From NCBI GenBank assembly GCA_958298945.1, contig OY282606.1, positions 24,959,740-25,023,739 on the forward strand: a stretch of 64,000 nt of DNA, written 5' to 3'. The notes under the pieces were generated by a model that ran no database searches, had not been told where the DNA came from, and saw only the letters and a list, made by a program, of their open reading frames with translations. Shown here piece by piece: positions 35,201 through 47,200 of the stretch. The first letter of the stretch is position 1, and each line of letters starts with the position of its first letter. This DNA is from Atherix ibis. Its lineage: Eukaryota > Arthropoda > Insecta > Diptera > Athericidae. The translations under genes and the position numbers were made by a program.

Positions 35201-38200
35201 CTGCACTACCGTAAACGTTCAGCAAAGTTCAATTGGCCAGATAATCAGCGAACAAATAAAAGTTATTACATAATAAAAATTCATACACAAACACAAAACT
35301 TTCATATTGAAAATTTTCATATTCAAAAATTGTGCGCCATTTTATATATATTTATAACAGTTACAAGTTACCCAACCTAGTATAAATAATTGTCACAACC
35401 AAGGAGAAATTGCGCGAAATTTTTATTATATGCTGAAATAATGTACAAAAATTTTTGGTTTTAGTTTTATTAAAATTAATCGAAATGAAATTTCGATTAA
35501 TTGAAATTTTCGATCAACAAAAACTTCAAAGAAAAAGCAGACTGACTGCCACATGAGAAATAATTGCCCCCAAAAGAGAAAAATATTTTCATGTCTCTAA
35601 GTACAGTTTTAAAGGCCAGTTAGAGGCCACGGCTAGTCATCAGTAAAGAGTATACAGATAAATTGCTCTCCACCACACCACACCAAAGTGATCGTCGGAT
35701 GCCTGGAATTTAGCTTAACTGCCCAACACATAAAATTACTCACCGTCATAGAACTGCTTTTCTTGGGAATCTGTGCTCTGCACTGTACTGTGTGCGGTGA
35801 ATGTGAGAAGAGCGTGCGCGCATGATTTCTCACGCTGTGACGACGGACGCGTTATCTGTGAAAACATTTTCTGAAATATGACTTAACAGAAAATTGTTAT
35901 TTGGACGCGCTTTTTCTGCGAGCTTTTGCCTTTGTTTCTTTAGTAACTTTTGTAGGAGATGAGCATAAAAATTTTGTTTTGTGTACAAAGAAGTAAAAAA
36001 AAAATATAGCAAAACGGTTAAATTAATATTTTACTATATTATTCTTTTGATTTTTCGTTCAGTTATATATTATTACTGATATAAATAACTGAGTTTGCTG
36101 GACACAAACTAGTTGGAAATTATGACTATATTAATAGTCGGAGACTTAGCTTATAACAGTTCTGTAGTGTTTGTGGTTAAAATTTTAAATATGTAAAAAA
36201 AAATCCATTTTTGTGATTTCTTTCTATACTATTTTTTTAGGGTATTTTTATAAACAATTGGCCAAGAAAAAAATAATAAAAAAAAAAGTAGGTCACGAAA
36301 GTATAGTTCTCTTACATATTTGCATTGCTATTATTATTATCATTATTATTATAAAAGAAATCGCTACGAATGGAATAAAAATAATGAATTTTGAAAATAA
36401 CTGTCTGTCCCAACAACACTAAAAATTTTTCGCTTTATTGAACGAAAAGTTATCAGGACACAGGTTTGTTCAAAAAGTATCGCGAATTTTGAATTTTCGC
36501 GGGTTACGTATATTTGATTTTCGCTTTTTTTGTGGCGTTATGTTGGTACTCATAGCTCTCACTTATACCGACAAGTTCGGCCATTTTGAATGTTCAGTTA
36601 ATTTTTGACAGATGCTTTGCTTGCACGTGTTTCGGCTTGTCTTCGATTTTTGCCCATTCCAAAAAATGGATCAAAGAATCTGTTTCGGAAACAAGAAAAA
36701 GTCACAGGGGGCCAGATCTGAAGAATACGGTGGCTATGGCATTATTAGTGTGTTGTTTTTGGCCAAAAATTAGCGCACAAGTAACGATGCGTGAGCAGGG
36801 GTGTTATCATGGTGGAAAAGCCAATTTTTGTTCTTCCACAAATCCGGGAGTTTCTGGGGGATTGCTTCGCGCAACTTGCGCATAAATTGCAGGTAATAGT
36901 CCTTATTGATCGTTCTACCCTGTGGCAAGAACTCATGATGCACCACGCATCGAAGAAATTGGCAAAAATCGAAGACGAGCCAAAACACGTGCAAGCAAAG
37001 CACCTGTCAAAAATTAACTGAACATTCAAAATGGCCGAACTTGTCGGCATAAGTGAGAGACATGAGTACCAACATCACGCCACAAAAAAAATCGAATATA
37101 CGCAACCCGCGGAAATTCAAAATTAGCGATACTTTTTGAACAGACCTCGTACACACAATTTCGAGATAATTCGATTCGGCACTGTTTGGAGTTTTGTTAG
37201 TTGTGGGACTACGCGAAAAATGGCATTTACGCAGACTATGCTCAAACTTTCGAGTACATATAAAAATCAACCATTCATTAAGAAATGACAAATTACACCC
37301 TGAAATATATGAAAAAAATCATCAAAAATATCCTCAAAAGGAAAAGAATGTTGTCCTGCAAGTTTTATGAAAGTAATTTGAATACCAAAGTCTAAGTTAA
37401 ATAATATTGTATATAATAGGAATTACATTGAAATCCGACTTATGTTTACTTTACGATGCGTAAATTAGATAAACTCTTTTAAATTAAATTTCTTTAATAA
37501 AATAAATAAAAATTAAATAATTACATTTTCTTTCTACCGAATAATCAAAGGGATCGCATCGCGATTCACATTTTTCTATATTTTCATGGGAATTTTTTGC
37601 AATAAAAATAAAATCATTCTTCTAGGTTCTACATGGATTACGCATATTGTAAATAACCGCCATTTGGTTCCAATTATATTGATTATCTACTTACTCATAG
37701 ATTAGTATCTGATTTCATTATATATTATGATAAGCAACAACAACAAAAAATTGAGGCCCACCACAATCGGATACTTGTTAATCTGAACTAATAACACAAA
37801 TTAATGACAAAACAACGTTAGTCAGTCAGTGATGATAACACGTTTTAACCGTATTTTAATATGTCAACCGTGATAAGCGAAATGGTGCACCGGATATCAC
37901 TTGACAGGTAACGGCGCCATTTTTTGACGTTCCCTTTAACTTGACTTGAGTGCTACCACATATAATCTCTCAAAAAAAGTACACTTAATTTTTGGCCAAT
38001 ACTTTTTTATCACAATTTGTGCATTATTAGAAGAAGAAGAAAAATGATTGAATGTTAAGTTAAGAAAGGGAAATATTACCAATAAATAAATTTTTCTACG
38101 GTAAAAAGTTCTTCCACGTTTTCTTATTGCACGAACGATAACCCATTAACTGAGTTCTACTTTACCATTGAAGGCAAACACACCAGCAATGTGAAAATTT

Positions 38201-41200
38201 TTTTTATTCATTTTCTGTCGGTAATCGCCAAGTTGCACTTCGACCGGTAGTTTATTCTTATTTTTTTCCATAAACCCCCCTTCCCCCCTCTCCTTCCATT
38301 TATATTCTCTTATATACGCTTATTAACGAAATTGCAAGATTTCAGGTTTATTTTCACACCGTCCGTCTAGTCTGCTACTAGAATTACATTGGGGCCAGTT
38401 GCGTAATAAAATCAACCTACCTGTTTTTCTCCACTTAACATATATACTATCTTCGAACCAACGTGTTTTTTTCCCATATATTCTCTGAATTGGGTAAAGA
38501 GAATAATTTATAGAATGTCAATTAGAAAATGTTGGATCCAATAAAAAAAAATATTACTAACAAAAACTGTTATTCTGAAACAAGCAAAAATAAATGCAAT
38601 TCCCCCCCCCCCCCCCTCCAAAAGATAAACAAAAGCTAATCAATAACTAGAAAATAATAATGTAAACTTTATAACAAAAATATATTAGAAAAATTGGAAA
38701 TGTAAAAGGAAGATGAATCAGAATAATGGGGGTATGAGCGGTGAATGGAGAAGAGAGAACCCCATTAACGATTAGTTAATAGGGGAGAAGAGAAGAAAAT
38801 CAAAAAGAAGAAAATTAATGAACGTGAGAAAAATAGTTTTACGATTATTTGATATGAAAAAAAAAATAAAATAAATAATATTCAATTAATGATTTCGTAA
38901 TACTTTTGATGAATGCATTATTCCATTAATGGGAATTTTATCACTCGTTTTTTTAGAATAACCTCTTTTTTTACTAAGCCATCTGTCGGATAAGTTTGGC
39001 TTTTTGTAAAATTCAAATTCTTCCTAATTATAAATTATTGAATTGTCAACTGATAATCTTGTCAATCTTGCGCTTATAAATACGATAAAAGACGTTCATT
39101 TTATCGTGATTTTACAATACATTTTTTTATTTTATTTAAAAAATTCATGTTTAACGTGTTGAAAATTAACGTTGCCATCTGCCGGATAAGTTTGCCTTTT
39201 TTTAAAATTCAAATTCTTCGTTATTGTGAATTATTGAATTGTCAAAAGAAAAGTGCAAAATTACTACTTTAAAAATGGCACCCAAAAATTAGACACGTCA
39301 TTTTGTCAATCTTGCGCTTATAAATACAAAAAAAAACGTTTATTTTATCGTGACTTTACGCTAAATTTTTTTATTTTAGTTAAAAAATTCATGTTTAACG
39401 TGTTGAAAATAAACGTAGCCATCTGCCGGATAAGTTTGGCTTTTTATACAATAAAATTCAAATTCTTCTTTATTGTGAATTATTGAATTGTCAAAAGAGA
39501 AGTGCAAAATTACTACCTTAAAAATGGCACCCAAAAATTAGACACGTTATCTGTCAATCTTGCGCTTATAAATACGATAAAAAATGTTCATTTTATCGTG
39601 ATTTTACGATAATTTTTTTTATTTTATTTAAAAAATTCATGTTTAACGTGTTGAAAATTACGTATTCAACTCTAAAATATATTTTTTTTTGTTGCAAAAA
39701 CTTTTATAAAATTGTATGAAAAAAAGGTTGGAAAAAAAAGCTCGATTGCAAACGTAGTCAGTTATGTAGTTGTCAAATCTCGTGTTTTGTCAACAATTTC
39801 TATGGTTTTGAGACTGCTTTTAAATAATGCTATTCAGCCAACCAGAAAATTTTACCTTATTTTTTAAGTTGCCTTTTTTTCAAAAAAAAATATTATTTAA
39901 TCATTAAGTATGTCAGCGCATCCATATGCCGCTTACACATTTTCTCTGTTTTGTATCTCTCAATCCAAAACGGTTTTGGATTTTATTTTTTACTTTTTTT
40001 AAAATTATTTGTTATTGTGTTTACTTAGTAAATAATATAGTCAAAAAAAAAGTGGAAAAATAAAATTTGCAGTTACAGAAAATAAAATGCTAAAACGTGT
40101 CACCAATTGGCTATGATTACGACCGGTCTGCAAAAAAAAACGTAATTCGATCGTTTTAATGTTTGCAAAACTCTATAGTACAATATTATGTCTAATAAAA
40201 TATTTACGAACGAACAATTGCTTTTTCATGAATAATTAAAGTAATTCGAGTCTAGTGTGCGCATTATTACATATTTTATTATGAATCTTCTCGTTTATAC
40301 ATACTGTTTTTTGTTTAAAAAAAATTAAATTTAAGAAGAAATCGTTATCGTCAATTTAGAACTCTATGTTATTATCATACTAACATAGGTTTCAAAATTG
40401 ACGGTAATGGTCTCTCCTCATTTATTTTCAAATATAAACGGCCCAATGACACTCACTTCCAGACCAAAATGCACACCAGACAGGGTTTTTTTAGAGTCAG
40501 TTTGTTTACTGAAGTTTCTACCAAGCAAAAAGAGACTTCATTTTTGAAAATTCTTTTTTAAAAAAAACAGTATCCAAAGTTAGAAATTCTGCGCATATCA
40601 TCGGTGTTGAAACGATCCATAATGGAAATAAAATGGCAAACCTTAAAACAAAAAATATAAAATTGTATGTTTATCAACTGTCAGTTACTTTCCGAACCAC
40701 GTAATATATACGAGGTCTGTTCAAAAAGTATCGCGAATTTTCGATTTTGTGGCGTTATATTGGTACTCATGTCTCTCACTTATGCCAACAAGTTCGGCCA
40801 TTTTGAATATTCCGTTAATTTTTGACAGCTGATTTGCTTGCACGTGTTTTAGCTCGTCGTCGATTTTTGCCCATTCCAAAAAATGGATCAAAGAATCTGT
40901 ATCAAATTTTGTGTGAAAAAGCAAATTAATTGCGCGGACACATTCCGAATGTTGACTGTGGCATAGGTGAAGCTACGTTAGACTGAAGTAACGTTTATCG
41001 GTGGTACAAAATGTTCTCAGAGGACCGAGAACATGTGAACGACGAAAAGCGAATGTGAAGGTTTTGCTTACAGTTTTCTTCGATGGCAAGGGCGTGGTGC
41101 ATCATGAGTTCTTGCCACAGGGTAGAACGGTCAATAAGGAATATTACCTCCAAGTGATGCGCAAGTTGCACGAAGCAATCCGCCAGAAACGCCTGGATTT

Positions 41201-44200
41201 GTAGAAGAAGAAAAATTGGCTTTTGCCATTTTTGGTCAAAAACAACACACTAACAATGCCGCAGCCACCGTATTCTCTAGATCTGCCCCCCTGTGACTTT
41301 TTTTTGTTCCCCAAACTGAAGAGCCCCATTAAAGGACGACGCTACGCTACGATTGAGGAGATAAAGACGGCATCGAAGGAGAAGCTGAACAAGATCACAA
41401 AAAATGATTTTTTGAAGTTCTTCGAGGATTGGAAAAAACGTTGGCACAAGTGTATAATATCTGGTGGGGATTACTTTGAAGGGGACAAAATAGATATTCA
41501 TGAATAAATAATTTTTGAAAAAACACAAAATTCGAGATAATTTTTGAGCAGACCTCGTATAGCCCAGTATATTGGAATAAAAATATTTAATGATAACTTA
41601 AAAGCTTCGTCTATTCAGGAAAAGCATCTTATTTCAGTAATTTTACATTTTATGATTTTTTTTGTGATATTCTCTTTATTGATTAATTGATGACATTTAT
41701 AATTGGTGTACCAAGAATTTCAATAGCCCTTAAAAAAAATCGAATTCTATAAAATTTTCATTTAAATTTTTTAAACATATTTTAAAATATTTCTTTTAAG
41801 CTAAAAAAAATATCTTTTTTTTTGTACACTATGTTGTAAAATGGTAACCAATCTAATTTCGCTCTTACTTGTACTGAAACATATCATGTTCAAGGGTTTT
41901 GCTTGTGTTAACAAAATCTAAATAAATTCAATAAAAAAGCTCTTTGGATTTTCAATATTTTCTTATAAAAATGAATATAAAAATAAAATGTAGACAAGAG
42001 TTGTATGAGTTTCTATGGTAAAATAACAAAACATTTGAACGAATTCTTCTCTATAGAGAAAATTTGTTTGTGCAGTATTTCTAGGTTGCTATAATAAGAT
42101 TAATAAAAAAATAAAAAATAAAAATAGAAAAAGAAAAGAAAACATTATTTGTAATTGATGTAAGAAAAACGTTTCCTTGGTGATTTTATTCGTTTCTTTA
42201 ATTGATTTTTTTTACACACATATTAAAATCCTTGTTAAAATTAAAAAAATATTATTTTATTCTTGAATATCTTCCATGTAAAGGGTTACCCGAACTATTC
42301 TTCGAAAAGTAGAGTTGAATAAAAACACACACTTTAAATTTACATTTTGATGACTCTTTTAAATTTCTACAATGGAGCCACCACATTAAAATCTACCAGG
42401 TCAGTCTAAAAAAAAGTCGATTATCATACGGCCCATAGCGTTCAGAATTGCAGAATTGACGGTTAATGTCTCTTGTTGATTTCCAAAGAAATATGGGCTA
42501 ATAACTTAGATTAACGAATATCTGGATAGGCTCGTACGTCAAATTTTCGTATATGGTATGTATAAGCAATTTTCTGGCCGAATTATTGTAAAAGCGGCGA
42601 GAAATAGTACTGCTTGCATATATTTGTGTAGATTTTTTATGTAGACACATGATACCCACTGACATCTAGTTTTCGTAATAGAAATTTATTATTATTTCTA
42701 TTATGGAAATTTATTGGAAACAAAAATACTAAGGAAAAATGCATAACAGTTTCAGGTGATTTCAATAATGTTAGATGGAAACTATTTAATTTTCTAATTT
42801 TTATGAAAGCAATTAATTTAAAAAAAAAATGTGTTCAAATCAGCAGAACTAAAAAGCGAACAAATAACACGTGATTTTTTTACAGTTTGCTTTTTCATAT
42901 TTTTATTTTTGACAGATCACACGTGACACTTAAAAAAAGTGTCATGTGTGATCTGTCAAAAAAAAAATTATATTCAAGCTCATTTAAAAAAAAAATTATC
43001 TCAAAAGTGGCGAAAAATCGTAATGCTTGCATACTTTTGTGTAGATTTTTTTATGTAGACATGACCCCCACTGACATCTAGTTTCCTTAATAGATGTTGA
43101 TTGAATTGCAAAAGCATAATTTATATTCATTTTAATTCACTTATTGGAAACAAAAATACAATTTAAACACGACAGAAGGCAGTTTTTATTTTTTGTACAA
43201 TCTTCTGATATGAAATGGAATTTCATATGAAATGGTATTTTAGGTTTATTATTTACTTCGCCTCAATTTTGTAGACTTTCGGAGAGTTTTCAACCACGCC
43301 ATTCTCCATGAAAGTGGTAGCATACCGAAATGCTTGCATACTTTTGTTGTTTTTAAAGTTTTTATTTTGGCACTTATCGCAAAGTGTAGTTTTTATCTTT
43401 TTTGACGTATTTACGAAAAAATAATTATTTATATAAATAGTTATATTGTTGATAACATTTAATAGGAAGTTTTTATTTCAGAAAATTAAGGGAAAATGAA
43501 GAAATTAACAAAAATTTAGTTTACAATGTGTTTTAATGGTTTTTAGTGATTTATTTGATCCAAAAAGTGGTTAAAAAGTGAAAAGTTCGTCATTCAATAT
43601 ATGTAAACAAATGTGATGTTGACAGTTCAATGTTTACAAGAAAATAGTTCAGTGCCAGTGTACGTAAAGTGTGTATAAGAAAATTTAAAGGAACAAATTT
43701 GTCCAGTATGTTTTCCATTGCTGTGTTTTCATTGTATTAAAATAAATTAAAGTATATTTGGTAGGCTTATTATTTAAATAAATTTGTTTGCATTTGTGCT
43801 TTCTCTTACTCTATTAGATCATTTTGTAATGCATTTACTAAATAATAATGTTGTCAATTTTTTTTTAGAATATTAGTTGTTAATTATTTAAGTACATTAA
43901 ATTTTCCACCTTGTGTAATTTAGTTTTAAAGCATTTACTGCTATAATGTTGTATACAATTAACTTCGATATTATTAAGAATTTGATGTAATAACATATTC
44001 TATGTAATTAATTTAAAATTTAAATGCATAATGCCTATTTAAAGTACCATTTTAAATTTACAAACACACATTTAAATTTATAAAGAAGTTTTCAATATCT
44101 ACCAATGATTGTTTTAACATTAAAATTTATATTTACCAAGTTGTGGTGTAGTTTTTATTTCAACATAATATCACATTCTCTCTCATTTAATTCATTTTGC

Positions 44201-47200
44201 AAATTTGAAATGGATTTTTATTTGAGCACATAATTGTTTTGATTTAATCAAATATTCTTTTATATGCTTTTCCACTTTATAAATTCTGTTTTAATAAATA
44301 ATATATAGTGAAATAAATCAAATGAAAATATAATAAATAAATTTACTAAAACTAATTCCATCAAACAACAAAATCTGCAATATTTAAAAATATATTTGTT
44401 TACGCATAAATGACATCACACAATATGAAAATGGTTTTAAACGAACCACTTTAATCGTACAAACTGAAATTTAAAATTGGCCCCTACTGATTTACGCCGT
44501 TTCTGTTATTTTGCATGCTCTTACGAATGTATTGCTAAGAAAATTCGGGCACAATTTTAGTGTAGAGGCCAATCCAGTTATTCTATAATCTAAGGCTAAT
44601 AATACCTTTAAACAAAAATGTACGTCAGACAGTCACTTTTTGCCGTCACTTGTGGACTTTAAGAGCCCAATATACGGGAAAGGAGCCCCATCATGAAAGA
44701 AAATCACCACATTTATAGAAAATTTTTACAATATTAACGAGGTTGTTACACCATTCGAAATATGAAATGGAAAATTTCAAATATCAGGGCTATACTTTCC
44801 CATTACATAATTTTTTAAATCTTAAAGACAGTAAATGGAACAAACGAAAAAATTTTTTTTTTAAAAATCAAATTCAAAAATTACCGCGCTATAACTTGAA
44901 TAAAAAAAGAGAAAAATATACTGAACAAATGTGACAAATCAAAATCTTTAAGAAAACGGTATGTATAATAAAAAAAAAACCTAATCTCTTCGATACATAT
45001 AAAAAAATCAAAAAAAAATTTTATACAAAATAATGGAATTCGAAATTAATTTGTTGTGATCGGTAAACTTTTCGATAGAAAAAATAAAACTTTTTGATTA
45101 TGGCGATGATAGGCTGTGATGATGATGATGATTATCAAATGGCATCATGGTGATGGTGATTGATGTATAAAGAAAAAGAATTGCAAAAGAAACTGAAATA
45201 CGGTAAAATCCGTTACTTGTGATTCATATAATAGGCGTAAACGTTGAAAAAAGAGAACACCCGCTATCCTAAGCGGTTTTCTCCTCTCAAATTCGACCAA
45301 CGAACATTCTACTCGCAACAGCGACAAACCGTTTGTTTGTTTGGTAATTTTTGCCACCTTTTGTTCGATCTCTGAAACCAAAAACACTTCGATTAGACAA
45401 TGGGTTAGATTCTAACTCGTAAGTTAAGTTAGTAACTCAGACGATTTTGAGAAAAAAGAAATTTGCCAAACAGAGAAACAAACACAATCGTGATTACTTA
45501 AGTTATTACTGATTGTTAAATGGGATACACTAGTAGTGTGTGGTGAGAAAGTACTATACAACTAGTGAATGCCGATGAGAGATATCCCGACAAGAAGACA
45601 AATTGGATATCTCTCATCGGCGTATCGTGAACGATTCAGCACAGATGGAATAAGAGATGAACAATTTTGAAGGCGTACAGCAACAAAGCCAACTGATCTG
45701 CAATATCTTAACTGATTTGCGGACATTGATTTTTGAAAGCGGCAATGCAGTGCAAGTTTCTCTTGTTTAGGCGTTGGGATTTTTTCAAGTGGCAATACGA
45801 TACACACCTTTCAGGCTGTACCGGTATCACCGCCTTTAATCGCCGTCGCCTTAACATCACCGTAAATGGTTATAATAATATGTCTTTATTGAAATCACGT
45901 ACTCATACTTGTCGAATATTTTAATCTCAAGCTAGTCAATTGACAAGATGATCGACCAGGGGACAATTGGCTACGGCGAAGTAAAATCCAGATCAGGCAA
46001 GGTATACATACTCTCTCAAGCTCCGAGCTCATTTTCAATTTTTCGAAAGGTGTAACACAGCATTTTTGCAATGAAATGTTACCCTTTTTTTTCTTTTAAT
46101 TTTTACTGTTTCAAAGTTTTGTGTACCTTCATCAAGAAGAAGAAAAAAAAACCAGAAACGATTCAATAACGATGCGACCACGCTTTTTAACGGTAATTGA
46201 CTGTATTTTATTTATACCCTTTACTTTTACACTTACTACATAGTTTGTGAATATTTTTCTTTTTCTCCCATAACAATTTTTTTTTTTGAACTAAACTTTT
46301 GGGTTTCAATGTTGTTGTTTTTTTAGGAATGAGAAAATTCTACAAATTTTTTTTCTTTGATAATTGTAAGAGCACAAACAAAAATTTTGATATTTTTCTT
46401 TTCTTTTCTTAAATGTGAATTTGTCCTAGTTTTGAATAATTTGATATTAGCTATTTTAATATTGGTTAATTGAGTAAATTTTTGACAAAATTTTATGTAT
46501 TTGTTATTGAAATGTGATATTTACACTTCTTGTATACGAGGTCTGTTCAAAAAGTATCGCGAATTTTGAATTTCCGCGGGTTACGTACATATATTCAATT
46601 TTCGATTTTTTTTTGCGACGTTATGTTGGTACTCATGTCTCTCACTTATGCCGACAAGTTCGGCCATTTTGAATGTTCAGTTAATTTTTGATAGCTGCTT
46701 TCTTGCACGTGTTCTGGCTCCTCTTCGATTTTTGCCCATTTTCGACCAAAAACAGCATTGCATTAACATTGCTTAGGAGCTGTTGGACTCTGTCCGCGAC
46801 GACCCAAATTGGCTCCAGAGGCTCATAACTGGTGACGAATCATAGGTTTATGGTTATGACGTGGAAAGCAAAGCTCAATCACCCCAATGGAAGCTGCCGC
46901 ACGAGCCAAGACTGAAAAAAGCACGCCAAGTTCGGTCGAATGTGAAAGTTTTGCTTAGTTTTTTTAGATTGCAGGGGCGTGGTGCATCATGAGTTCTTGC
47001 CACAGGGTAGAACGGTCAGTAAGGAATATTACCTGCAAGTTATGCGCAAGTTGCGCGAAGCAATCCGCCAGAAACGCCCGGATTGGTGGAAGAACAAAAA
47101 TTGGATTTTGCACCATGATAACGCCCCTGCTCACGAATCGTTGCTTGTGCGTGAATTTTTGGCCAAAAACAACACACTATTAATGCCGCAGCCACTGTAT

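Larger units (their letters stand above)
42400..44690 (-). pseudogene. Eroded DD41D mariner split by the CTTAGATTA transposon
   Basis: 42400-42504 (CGGCCCATAGCGTTCAGAAT .. AAATATGGGCTAATAA) and 44603-44690 (TACCTTTAAACAAAAATG .. CAGACAGTCACTTTTTG) are consecutive parts of one old transposase fragment, as shown by the uninterrupted relative at 53095-53230. The 2.1 kb between is the inserted element. Confidence 0.75.

Noticed and set aside
38979..39660. CRISPR-like array
   Set aside because: Units are adjacent without unique spacers, far too long for CRISPR repeats, and the genome is that of an animal.
42505..44594. Assignment of the CTTAGATTA element to hAT or P superfamily
   Set aside because: The 8-bp duplication fits both, but the terminal sequence matches neither and no transposase is present, so I leave it unassigned.
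45571..45621. Hairpin as a miRNA gene
   Set aside because: A 17-bp stem without extension is shorter than fly precursors usually have; no star-strand pattern can be judged from sequence alone.
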